Assembly (NCBI GenBank): GCA_030432565.1
Contig: JAUIGV010000002.1
Coordinates: 124,001 to 188,000 of the forward strand
Length of the DNA stretch: 64,000 nucleotides
Origin: Verrucomicrobiia bacterium
GTDB taxonomy: Bacteria > Verrucomicrobiota > Verrucomicrobiia > Verrucomicrobiales > Akkermansiaceae
Direction: 5' to 3'
Shown here: positions 52,953-60,348 of the stretch, one piece after another
Numbering within the stretch: the first letter of the stretch is position 1
Layout of the letters: the number at the start of each line of letters is the position of its first letter
The notes under the pieces: generated by a model
What the model saw: only the letters and a program-made list of their open reading frames with translations
The model's database searches: none
What the model was told of the DNA's origin: nothing
Made by a program: the position numbers and the translations under genes

Positions 52953-54242
52953 ATGAAAATTCTCACCCACGAGGACAAAGCCTACCCTGCGTTTGTCAAA
53001 AAATTGTATCGCCGGGCGATTCCGAGCAATGTCGTTTCCGACACGGTGGCGGCAATCGTCTCCGAAGTGCAGAAAAAAGGGGATCGTGCCTTGATCGCTT
53101 TCGCAAAGAAATTTGATGGAGCAACTCTCAATCTAAAATCGCTGAGGGTAACCGCTGCTGAATTGAAACTGGCACGGGACGCGGTGAGTCAGGAAACAAA
53201 GGATGCCATCAGGTCTTCCTTGAAGAACATCCATGCTTTCGCGGCCAGGAGCCTTCGTAAAAACTGGAAGGCAAAGAACCCTCAGGGAGTGGAAGTGGGT
53301 GAGCGATTTGTGCCTTTCGATCGGGTTGGCGTTTATGTTCCGGGAGGCAAGGCTCCCCTTGTATCGACCTCGCTGATGACGGCGGGATTTGCGCAAGCGG
53401 CAGGTGTTCCCGAAATTGTGGCGGCGACCCCGCCGGGTGCGGATGGTTCGGTGAATTCCGATTTGCTCTATGCGCTCGAAGCCGCCGGCGCGACTGAGAT
53501 TTACAAAGCCGGCGGGGCCCACGGGATTGCCGCGCTCTCACTTGGCACCCAGTCGATCGCCCCTGTCGATAAGGTTTTCGGTCCGGGGAATAGTTTCGTC
53601 GTGGAAGCGAAACGTCAAATGGTGGGAGCGGTTTCGATCGATCTTCTCCCCGGACCGAGCGAGGTTCTAATTGCCTCGGACGCGACCGGGAATGCTCGCT
53701 TTTTGGCCTCGGATCTCTTGGCGCAGGCGGAGCACGGGCCGGACTCCGTTGTCGGAGTGGTCACTCATTCGAGAAAGCTCTTTAAGGAAATCCAAAAAGA
53801 ACTTGAGATGCAGTTGGCGGAAACGCCACGTCGTGAGATCGCGACCAAGGCTTTGAAAAAAGCGGGGTTCCTTTTGCTGACGAAATCGATGAAGGAATCG
53901 ATTTCCATTGTGAATGACTGGGCTCCGGAGCACCTGATTCTGGTCGCAAAGGACGAAGACAAGTGGCTGGACGAGGTCAGGACGGCGGGCGCGATTTATG
54001 TCGGGAACTACTCGGCGGTGGCGGTGGGAGATTTTTTGGCCGGTCCGAGTCATACCTTGCCGACCGAGGGATCGGGACGCTCGTTTTCAGGTTTGCGGGC
54101 CGATCAATTCCAAAGGCGTGCGAGCGTGGTTCGGATGGACCAGAAAGCGGTTCGTAAATCACAGCGGGTGGTCGAGCACTTTGCAAAAATGGAAGGCTTG
54201 CACGCTCACGGTCGATCTGTGACCTTAAGGGCTGATAGTTAA
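52953..54242 (+). CDS. hisD: Histidinol dehydrogenase
   Basis: 429 residues from ATG 52953. It carries out the last two steps of histidine synthesis, oxidising L-histidinol to histidine with two NAD. Motifs: VGVYVPGGKAPLVSTSLMTA, AGGAHGIAALSLGTQSIAPV and KVFGPGNSFVVEAKRQM. IDLLPGPSEVLIASDATGN, the catalytic Glu-His in WAPEHLILVA and AGPSHTLPTEGSGRSFSGL also fit. Full length. It is followed within 3 bp by the TPM-domain gene, so it is probably cotranscribed with an unrelated gene. Confidence 0.97.
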   Translation: MKILTHEDKAYPAFVKKLYRRAIPSNVVSDTVAAIVSEVQKKGDRALIAFAKKFDGATLNLKSLRVTAAELKLARDAVSQETKDAIRSSLKNIHAFAARSLRKNWKAKNPQGVEVGERFVPFDRVGVYVPGGKAPLVSTSLMTAGFAQAAGVPEIVAATPPGADGSVNSDLLYALEAAGATEIYKAGGAHGIAALSLGTQSIAPVDKVFGPGNSFVVEAKRQMVGAVSIDLLPGPSEVLIASDATGNARFLASDLLAQAEHGPDSVVGVVTHSRKLFKEIQKELEMQLAETPRREIATKALKKAGFLLLTKSMKESISIVNDWAPEHLILVAKDEDKWLDEVRTAGAIYVGNYSAVAVGDFLAGPSHTLPTEGSGRSFSGLRADQFQRRASVVRMDQKAVRKSQRVVEHFAKMEGLHAHGRSVTLRADS

Positions 54243-54245
54243 ACG

Positions 54246-54905
54246 ATGTCGAAGCGAAGGGACGAGTCAGAACGCCGCAAAAAATACCGGGCCGGTAGTT
54301 TTGCCATTAGCGCGATGACTTGCCCCGGTTGTCGGGCGATTATTGAAGAGCCGGTTGAGAACTGCCCCCGCTGCGGTTACTCCGGCCACAGTGTGGTGAA
54401 AAAGTTTCCCTTCGCGGCTCCGACGATCGAGCGTTATATCGATCCAAACGGACACTTTGGTCCGGCTGACCGCGAGTTGATAGATGAGGCATTGTCTGAA
54501 TTGGCCACGCGCTTTCCTCAAGTTCGTTTCAGTTTCTGTGTGATCGATTTGGAGCAGGAAACCGACCCTCGTGAATTTGGTTTTTGGATGTTGAATGCGA
54601 GTCCGGTCAATGATCCGGTGGAAGAGAAGCTGAGGCCGTGGACCATTCTCCTGTTGATTGATGGTGCGAATGATCGGGTCTCGGTCACGTCGGGTTATGC
54701 GATCGAGCCATTCCTGAATGAAGAACGATGGGTGGCACTTTTGCAGTTTTCCGGAAGATTGTTTTTGAGGCGGGATTACGGGGCGGCGGTTTTAAATTTT
54801 GTAGAGGGGGCTGTTGGCGTGCTGTCCGAGGGCGCGGAACGGACCGAGCGGAGATTGAGTCTGGGGAAATCTGAAAACCTGGGGGAGAAAGGGCGATGGA
54901 AGTGA
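54246..54905 (+). CDS. TPM-domain protein with N-terminal zinc ribbon
   Basis: 219 residues. Zinc ribbon near residues 26-44 (CPGC...CPRC). A TPM (Psb32/TLP18.3-type) domain follows from ~60 (GPADRELIDEALSELATRFP, ILLLIDGANDRVSVTSGYAI, FSGRLFLRRDYGAAV). TPM domains act as acid phosphatases or in membrane-protein assembly in chloroplasts; in bacteria the role is unclear. It overlaps the following TPM-like gene by 10 nt. It is transcribed after hisD. Confidence 0.85.
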   Translation: MSKRRDESERRKKYRAGSFAISAMTCPGCRAIIEEPVENCPRCGYSGHSVVKKFPFAAPTIERYIDPNGHFGPADRELIDEALSELATRFPQVRFSFCVIDLEQETDPREFGFWMLNASPVNDPVEEKLRPWTILLLIDGANDRVSVTSGYAIEPFLNEERWVALLQFSGRLFLRRDYGAAVLNFVEGAVGVLSEGAERTERRLSLGKSENLGEKGRWK

Positions 54906-55702
54906 AGCGAGTCTTGCTGATTTTGCTGGCCCTGTGGGTTCCTGCAAGTGGAGGGCAGGGAGATACACCGCTCAGGCCCGCGAATGGAATTTACGATCCG
55001 GAAGGGTGGCTTGATGAGAGGGTGAAACTGGAGATGGAGGGTAATATTTCGGTAGCCCGCGAAAAGGGGGATGCAGCGGTTTTTGTTGTAATTCTGCCAG
55101 GGGATGCAGGGGCCGGCGGTGATGAAGCTGCGCTTGAGATGGGGCGTAGCTGGGGGGGGGAGGGCTTATGGGGATTACTCCTTCACGTGATTGATGATCC
55201 GGAGTCACCGCGATATTTTGGCGAGTTTAGTCGTGCGACCGATTGGTCGGAACAACAGACCGGAGACTTTCAGGCTTCCATTCAACGGGCGCTTTCCGAA
55301 GCGGCTCGCAAGGCAAAATTGTCAGCAGATCCCCAGTCGCAGATCGCAAGTGGCACCCGCATTCTATCCGAGGAGTTGGGTTATCTGGGGCTCGTCATGG
55401 AGAAGATCGAGCACAACAACGCCCAGGCAAGAGGGGACAGGGACTCCGGCGCAACGGCTGGGAGTGATTCGCCGGTTCGACCAGAATCGATCATTCTTGT
55501 GGTGATTGGCGTTTTGATTGTGATTTCCGTCTTCGTATTCTTCAGGTTGAAGAATGAAGAAGAGCGCGAAATGGAATACTATTTTCCGGCAACCTCGCCG
55601 AGGAAGCGTTTTTTAGCGCCATGGTCCGGCGGGGGCAATGTTTTGATCCAGTTCAATGTTACCAACCAGGGTGACAGGCGCGAAAGCGAAAGGAGATTTT
55701 GA
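54896..55702 (+). CDS. Membrane-anchored TPM-like protein
   Basis: 268 residues with a signal peptide at ~1-20 (VLLILLALWVPASGGQG). A TPM-like domain runs ~25-170 (GIYDPEGWLDERVKLEMEGN, GLWGLLLHVIDDPESPRYFG). A single C-terminal membrane helix lies at ~198-220 (SIILVVIGVLIVISVFVFF). It overlaps the zinc-ribbon TPM gene by 10 nt, so the pair is expressed together, one cytoplasmic-side and one exported. The codons for WGGEG fall on a run of nine G at 55152-55160. Confidence 0.78.
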   Translation: MEVKRVLLILLALWVPASGGQGDTPLRPANGIYDPEGWLDERVKLEMEGNISVAREKGDAAVFVVILPGDAGAGGDEAALEMGRSWGGEGLWGLLLHVIDDPESPRYFGEFSRATDWSEQQTGDFQASIQRALSEAARKAKLSADPQSQIASGTRILSEELGYLGLVMEKIEHNNAQARGDRDSGATAGSDSPVRPESIILVVIGVLIVISVFVFFRLKNEEEREMEYYFPATSPRKRFLAPWSGGGNVLIQFNVTNQGDRRESERRF

Positions 55703-55766
55703 ACAAATCCGGGTGGCGAAGGTCTCTTATCCTGACAGCTGTGATGGATCGGCTGTCTTGCGAGTA

Positions 55767-55777
55767 CCCCCCCCCCC
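55767..55777. repeat. Eleven-C homopolymer tract
   Basis: An unusually long C run between the TPM-like gene and the DUF1501 gene stop (convergent). It is prone to slippage but lies outside any coding frame. Confidence 0.7.
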
Positions 55778-55834
55778 GAGCGGAGTCGGGTTCGAGATCA
55801 CAAGCTTGAGAATCCGGCTCCGTTTGCTTGTCCT

Positions 55835-57304
55835 TTATGAAAGAATATCCTTGATGATTTTGGCGTGTTTGACGCCAATCAATTTTTCATTCAGGCCTTG
55901 TCTTGGAAACGAAAGTCGCGCGGCATCAAGCCCCACGAGGTGGAGAAGGGTGGAGTGGAAGTCGCGAAGGTGGACCTCCTGGCCGGGAAGGGAGCGGTAG
56001 CCCATTTCATCGGTTTCGCCGTGAGTGATACCTGGCCTGATCCCGGCGCCGGCCATCCAAAGAGTAAAGGCGTTGGGATTGTGATCTCGGCCGAGGAAGG
56101 CCATTTTCGCACCGTTTCGATTCTCCTGCATCGGGGTTCGGCCGAATTCGCCGCTCCAGACGACGAGGGTGTCGTCAAGCATTCCCCGTTGTTCAAGGTC
56201 GGTGAGCAGAGCGGAGATCGGCTTGTCAATGGATTGGCACTTGTTGATGAAGCCAACGTTGAGAGCCTCGGATTTATTGGAGCCATGGGTGTCCCACCCC
56301 CAGTCATAAAGTTGAATAAAACGGACTCCGTTTTCAGCGAGCCTGCGGGCGAGGAGGCAGTTGTTGGCGAAGGATTCCTTGCCCGGCTTTGTCCCATACA
56401 TTTCGTGGACGGACTCGGGTTCGTCATCAATGGACATGACCTCCGGGACTGACGTCTGCATGCGGAAGGCCATTTCATATTGGGCAATCCTGGTGACGGT
56501 TTCATCGTCGGCAAGCTCCGCGAATGTTTCGTGGTTGAGCTCCTGAAGAGCGTCGAGAGTTCTCCGGCGTGACTTTGCAGAGATGCCTTGAGGGTTCCGG
56601 GTGTTTAGAACGGGATCTCCGAATGAGCGGCACTGCACTCCTTGGTAAACAGAAGGGAGAAAGCCGGAGCCCCAGAGGGATTTACCGACACGAGGGACCC
56701 GCCCGCCGGAGAGCAGGACCATAAATCCGGGGAGGTTCTGGTTCTCCGATCCCAACCCCCAGGTCACCCACGAGCCGATGGCCGGATAGCCCAGTCTGGG
56801 ATGGCCGGTTTGAACCATCAGTTGGGCGGGGCCATGGTTGAATTGATCGGTCTTCATCGTTTTGATGAAGGTCATTTTATCGGCATGCTTCGAAAGCTCG
56901 GGCAGGCGATCGGAAATCCAGGCTCCGGAATCGCCGTGTTGTTGGAAGGGATAAACCGGTCCCAGCATCTGTGGGGTGCCCTGAATGAAGGCAAAGCGTT
57001 CGCCTTCGAGGTAGCTCTTGGGGCAGTCCTTGCCGTCGTATTTCTTGAGAATCGGTTTGTAATCGAAAAGCTCGAGCTGCGAAGGAGCACCGATCATGTG
57101 AAGATAGATGACTCTCTTGACCTTGGGATTGGAGAGAGGAGACTGCGGGGCCAAGGGGGCGGCCGGATCACGGTTGATCACCAAGGGGCCGGTGGCCGAG
57201 GCGTCCTGCGTGAGCTGGTTGGCCAGCCACATTCCCCCCAGTCCGGTCGTGCAATCGCGGAGAAAGTGGCGTCGGGTGGTGTTCTGAAGATTGAGATAAC
57301 TCAT
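55835..57304 (-). CDS. DUF1501 family exported protein, orphan
   Basis: 489 residues with a twin-Arg-type leader (TTRRHFLRDCTTGLGGMWLA). DUF1501 features follow: VKRVIYLHMIGAPSQLELFD, WGWDTHGSNKSEALN, WSGEFGRTPMQENRNGAKM and GRDHNPNAFTLWMAGAGIRP. DUF1501 is an alkaline-phosphatase-like fold, function unknown. It usually follows a DUF1549/DUF1553 cytochrome protein; here the upstream gene is a DsbD N-domain protein instead, so the normal partner is missing from this locus. Confidence 0.92.
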   Translation of the reverse strand: MSYLNLQNTTRRHFLRDCTTGLGGMWLANQLTQDASATGPLVINRDPAAPLAPQSPLSNPKVKRVIYLHMIGAPSQLELFDYKPILKKYDGKDCPKSYLEGERFAFIQGTPQMLGPVYPFQQHGDSGAWISDRLPELSKHADKMTFIKTMKTDQFNHGPAQLMVQTGHPRLGYPAIGSWVTWGLGSENQNLPGFMVLLSGGRVPRVGKSLWGSGFLPSVYQGVQCRSFGDPVLNTRNPQGISAKSRRRTLDALQELNHETFAELADDETVTRIAQYEMAFRMQTSVPEVMSIDDEPESVHEMYGTKPGKESFANNCLLARRLAENGVRFIQLYDWGWDTHGSNKSEALNVGFINKCQSIDKPISALLTDLEQRGMLDDTLVVWSGEFGRTPMQENRNGAKMAFLGRDHNPNAFTLWMAGAGIRPGITHGETDEMGYRSLPGQEVHLRDFHSTLLHLVGLDAARLSFPRQGLNEKLIGVKHAKIIKDILS

Positions 57305-57350
57305 TGGGTTTCGGCTTCAAGGTATTCCGGAAGGCTGATGAAGCAACCCG

Positions 57351-58172
57351 TTAGAGAGCAGGACTCGCCTCGATTTCAAGGTAGCGGTCTCCGACTTTTA
57401 AGACGCCGGGTACGCTTGCTTTCCCCTTGGGTGAGAATTCGGATCGGGCGATCTTTAGCGTGAATGTCCCGTCCTTTTCTTCAACGAATTTTTGTTTTTG
57501 GTCGGAAGAAATCTGGCCGTCGCTGGAGAAAAAATAGGGCTTTCCGAGCGGGCTCTTGAGGTCGCCTCGAAAGTTGAGGGTGATGGTTTCCGCGTCCGTT
57601 TTGCTGTGGAGGATGGCCTTCACTCCGTGCTTCTTTGAGGGGAGTTCCTTGATCGCTTTTGCAAGGAGGGCTTTGGCGGTCGGAACGGGTTTGGGCGCGG
57701 TGGTCACCGGAAGGGTCAGTTCGAGGGTCTCGAAGCCAGGGAAGCAACCTTTGGCGCAGCACATCCAGGCAGACTCGGCTTTAAAGGTCACGTGCTTGGC
57801 CGTGATTTGGGCGGGCGGGGTGATGGTAACCATTAGGGTCACATCCCGCTCGTATCCATGGCACGGATATTCGGCCATGAAGGTGTTCTCGGGATAGGGC
57901 CAACGGATTTCGGAAGCGGTAAATCCCTCCGGGAGAGACCATTCAAGCGAGGTGGCCATGCCTACAATTCCGGGGTTCTTCCAATAGGTGTGAAAGCCGG
58001 GGAGGTGGTTAATGTGAAGGCCGAGGGTTAGTGGTTTTCCAGGGCTCACTCCGGTTGACCCGGAGATGAGGCCAATCTCAAGGCCCGGTCCGGTAAGCCG
58101 GGGGTCTTTTTCGGCGCGCACCGAAAAAGAGATCAGAAGAAAACAGGTTATGAAGGAAAGAGCTCTCACCAT
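57351..58172 (-). CDS. Exported DsbD N-terminal-domain protein
   Basis: 273 residues from ATG 58172, signal peptide at ~1-20 (ALSFITCFLLISFSVRA). The DsbD-alpha/DUF-type beta-sandwich is recognisable: LTLGLHINHLPGFHTYWKN, GIVGMATSLEWSLPEGFTAS and AESAWMCCAKGCFPGFETL. The CC-x-x-GC cluster may carry redox-active Cys. Full DsbD also has a membrane and a thioredoxin domain, both lacking. It may act in periplasmic thiol relay; substrate unknown. It lies 50 bp downstream of LysM and 46 bp upstream of DUF1501. Confidence 0.82.
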   Translation of the reverse strand: MVRALSFITCFLLISFSVRAEKDPRLTGPGLEIGLISGSTGVSPGKPLTLGLHINHLPGFHTYWKNPGIVGMATSLEWSLPEGFTASEIRWPYPENTFMAEYPCHGYERDVTLMVTITPPAQITAKHVTFKAESAWMCCAKGCFPGFETLELTLPVTTAPKPVPTAKALLAKAIKELPSKKHGVKAILHSKTDAETITLNFRGDLKSPLGKPYFFSSDGQISSDQKQKFVEEKDGTFTLKIARSEFSPKGKASVPGVLKVGDRYLEIEASPAL

Positions 58173-58222
58173 TGCCTTATGATACGTGGGCAAGCGACCT
58201 CTAATTTTCAGGAAAGGGGCTG

Positions 58223-58720
58223 CTATTTTGGAATGACGTAGGTTTTTCCTGTCCGGATTATGGTACCACTGAGATTGTTTGCTTTCTGGATTTTTGAAAC
58301 CGTCGTGCCGTACTTGCGCGCAAGACCGTAAAGAGTGTCGCCCTTCTGAACGGTGTGTCTGATCGTCTTGGGTTTGACCACGACGGGTTTTGGTTTGGGC
58401 TTTGGTTTCGGCTTAACAACGGGCCGGGGTTTTGGTTTTGGTGCCGGGGTGACCCTGGCGGTTGGAGCCGGCCGGGGTTGGTAAATCGGCTTTGGGGCTT
58501 CTGCGATGCGCGGAGAAGGTTGGGGCTCCGGTTTCGGTTCACGTCGTTTCAGCTTTGTCCCTCGCTTGGGCGGGTTGTCTGCCCACTCTTCAATATAGTT
58601 GCCGTCTTCATCAAACGGTCCGATGTCGGGATTGTATGAAGGTGTGCCATGTTTGGAACAACTGGTCAGACCAAACATGATAAAGAGGAAACAGGGGATG
58701 ATGCAGGTGTGCAGGCTCAT
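58223..58720 (-). CDS. LysM-domain lipoprotein with Pro/Lys linker
   Basis: 165 residues. The signal ends in a lipobox (FGLTSC). A low-complexity linker of Pro, Lys and Arg covers ~50-118 (PKPKPRPVVKPKPKPKPKPV). A single LysM domain ends the protein (RHTVQKGDTLYGLARKYGTT, KIQKANNLSGTIIRTGKTYV). LysM binds peptidoglycan, so it is probably an outer-membrane lipoprotein reaching the cell wall. It is the first gene of the minus-strand run toward DUF1501. Confidence 0.92.
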   Translation of the reverse strand: MSLHTCIIPCFLFIMFGLTSCSKHGTPSYNPDIGPFDEDGNYIEEWADNPPKRGTKLKRREPKPEPQPSPRIAEAPKPIYQPRPAPTARVTPAPKPKPRPVVKPKPKPKPKPVVVKPKTIRHTVQKGDTLYGLARKYGTTVSKIQKANNLSGTIIRTGKTYVIPK

Positions 58721-58846
58721 TGAGGCAGGAAGTCGAGTCGTAAGGACAGCGATACAAACTCTGTCGGTTGTTAAGATAGCTAAACTATGCTACGTGTGAG
58801 GCTTTGTCGACCTGTCATCCTAAGAAAAAGCAAGCGCCTGATTCCG
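58721..58846. other. Short gap, promoter region of LysM gene
   Basis: 126 bp upstream of the LysM gene (minus). No hairpin terminator or RNA is recognised. A TTGTTAAGATAGCTAAACT stretch near 58770 is AT-rich, but I cannot support a promoter call. Confidence 0.4.
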
Positions 58847-59287
58847 TCAGGCTTGGTGCGCTGGGATTATCTCCAGTCGAATATCGCCGGTAGGAATGAT
58901 CGTATCAGCGTGTTCGAAAAATAACCGCCGGATCATATCAAGGCGATCACGGCTGCGGGGGAGAGGGACGACTTGTTGGGGGGTGCGGTCCAGCGGGTCC
59001 GAAATCCTCAGTTTGAACTGCGAGGCAAGGAGGATATGGATCCGGTACCCTAGCAAATGGTGATTTTTCTCCAGGCGGGGCAGGATGGAAAGGAATTTGC
59101 CGATCATGCGATTCGGACTTGGGTGCAAGAAAACTCTTCTGAGTTCCAAAAGAGTGTTGCCACCAATTCCGCGATCCTTGCTGTATGTTTCTCCAAGTTC
59201 GCGGTCGATCCAATCAATGATGGCGCTGGCGATGCCGCCGGGATGCCGCAATTTGATGGGGGTAACAAGCTGCTGACCTGAGTTCAT
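58847..59287 (-). CDS. Hypothetical protein, weak support
   Basis: 146 residues of uneven quality: AIIDWIDRELGETYSKDRGI, KFLSILPRLEKNHHLLGYRI and RRLFFEHADTIIPTGDIRLE. No signal peptide, no domain. A shorter start at an internal Met (RMIGKFLSIL) is possible. It may be real, as the plus strand offers only weaker alternatives. No operon partner. Confidence 0.5.
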   Translation of the reverse strand: MNSGQQLVTPIKLRHPGGIASAIIDWIDRELGETYSKDRGIGGNTLLELRRVFLHPSPNRMIGKFLSILPRLEKNHHLLGYRIHILLASQFKLRISDPLDRTPQQVVPLPRSRDRLDMIRRLFFEHADTIIPTGDIRLEIIPAHQA

Positions 59288-59365
59288 CTGATTTAGAAAA
59301 AAGGTGAATGCGCGCTGGAATTTTTCAAGAAATAAATGAGACTGAGTCTCAGTAACACTTAAGGT

Positions 59366-59563
59366 ATGTCGAAAACGATTTGCGATTGGTCCCGGAAGGA
59401 GATTGAGAGGAAGGCTTCAAAGCTTCGGGAGTTGACTGAAGATCCATGTTTTTATTGCCGGAAGTGTGGCCGGGTCGCAAACACGAAAAAAGCCCTCTGC
59501 AAGGCAAAGGGCTTTGAGTTTGAGGAAAAGTCTGAAGAATGCCGACTTGCCTATTTGAGGTAG
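59366..59563 (+). CDS. Small Cys-rich protein
   Basis: 65 residues: ICDWSRKEIERKASKLRELT, then DPCFYCRKCGRVANTKKALC. Six Cys in pairs suggest a zinc knuckle or small metal-binding fold. The function is unknown. Its last 13 bp overlap the 3' end of dps on the other strand, and the dps terminator is built from its codons, so the two genes share sequence. Confidence 0.8.
   Translation: MSKTICDWSRKEIERKASKLRELTEDPCFYCRKCGRVANTKKALCKAKGFEFEEKSEECRLAYLR
59485..59516 (-). terminator. dps terminator inside the convergent small gene
   Basis: Minus strand: AAAGCCCTTT and AGAGGGCTTT pair around GCCTTGC, then a T run (TTTTTTCG). It lies 35 nt after the dps stop yet inside the plus-strand coding sequence of the small Cys-rich protein. 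Confidence 0.78.
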
Positions 59564-60033
59564 CTGTTGAGGAACCAGACGGCTTTTTGGTGGGTGGAAA
59601 TCCGGCCAATCAGGAGATCTTCGGTTTCGGCATCTCCTGCTTCTGCCGCGATAACTCGCGCCTTGTGGGCGGCGGCGATCACGATTTCGTGGGCGAGAAG
59701 AACGGATGAAACCCAGTCTTTTGCCGGAGCTGCAGCAGCTGAGGGGCCTTCGGGAACGGTGGACATCTCGGCGAGTTTTTTAAGACCGCCTTCGGCATAA
59801 TGTCCGAGCGCGCGGACCCGCTCGGCAATGTCATCGATGGCGACAAAGAGTTCCTCGTATTGGGTCTGAAACATTTGGTGAAGAGTGAGAAAATCAGTTC
59901 CCTCAACGTTCCAGTGGGCGAGGTGGAGTTGCCCGAGAAGGCCATAGGATTCTGCAACTACGTGATTCAAGTGTGAGGCGATGGCGGTAATGGCAGTCGC
60001 ATCAATATTTTCGGTGGATTTGGTAATACTCAT
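59551..60033 (-). CDS. dps: Dps family DNA-binding ferritin-like protein
   Basis: 160 residues. The Dps ferroxidase motif is LHLAHWNVEGTDFLTLHQMF, then QTQYEELFVAIDDIAERVRA and the tail DLLIGRISTHQKAVWFLNSY. Dps dodecamers oxidise iron with peroxide and protect DNA under starvation or oxidative stress. Length is normal. It is monocistronic and followed by a terminator that overlaps the next gene. Confidence 0.96.
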   Translation of the reverse strand: MSITKSTENIDATAITAIASHLNHVVAESYGLLGQLHLAHWNVEGTDFLTLHQMFQTQYEELFVAIDDIAERVRALGHYAEGGLKKLAEMSTVPEGPSAAAAPAKDWVSSVLLAHEIVIAAAHKARVIAAEAGDAETEDLLIGRISTHQKAVWFLNSYLK

Positions 60034-60144
60034 TGGCTTGACGATAAGAAATTTGGCGGATGGGGCAACTGTTGAGTCAGTATATTTCCCCTGTTTAGCC
60101 TTCTAAGAAATCGGTTCTTGGCCTAAAACCGCACCGTCGGTGAG

Positions 60145-60292
60145 GCACTCATCGATGGTTTCGGGAAGCCCGTCGCACGGGCAGGAAATTGATGGGGAAT
60201 CCGGTGAAGTCGATCTCGATGTATTCCGGAGCGGTCCCGCCACTGTAAGTTTACTTTCCAATGGAAATGAATGAGCCAGATCGCCAGCCTGA
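60145..60292 (+). promoter_or_regulatory. Cobalamin riboswitch
   Basis: Recognisable pieces in order: the GCCCGTCGCACGGGC hairpin at 60168-60182, GATGGGGAATCCGGTG near 60191-60206, GCGGTCCCGCCACTGTAA at 60230-60247 and the B12 box AGCCAGATCGCCAGCC near 60273-60288. It ends about 57 nt before the TonB receptor ATG, so adenosylcobalamin or a related cobamide should repress that gene, most likely by translation or early termination. Confidence 0.92.
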
Positions 60293-60348
60293 AGTCTTTT
60301 GACAATCATGGAGCCTGCGGAGTTCGGGTTCCTGTCTTGAAAAAATAA

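Noticed and set aside
58300-58500. Pro/Lys coding repeat looking like a tandem repeat array
   Set aside because: It is the low-complexity linker of the LysM lipoprotein, not a CRISPR or satellite.
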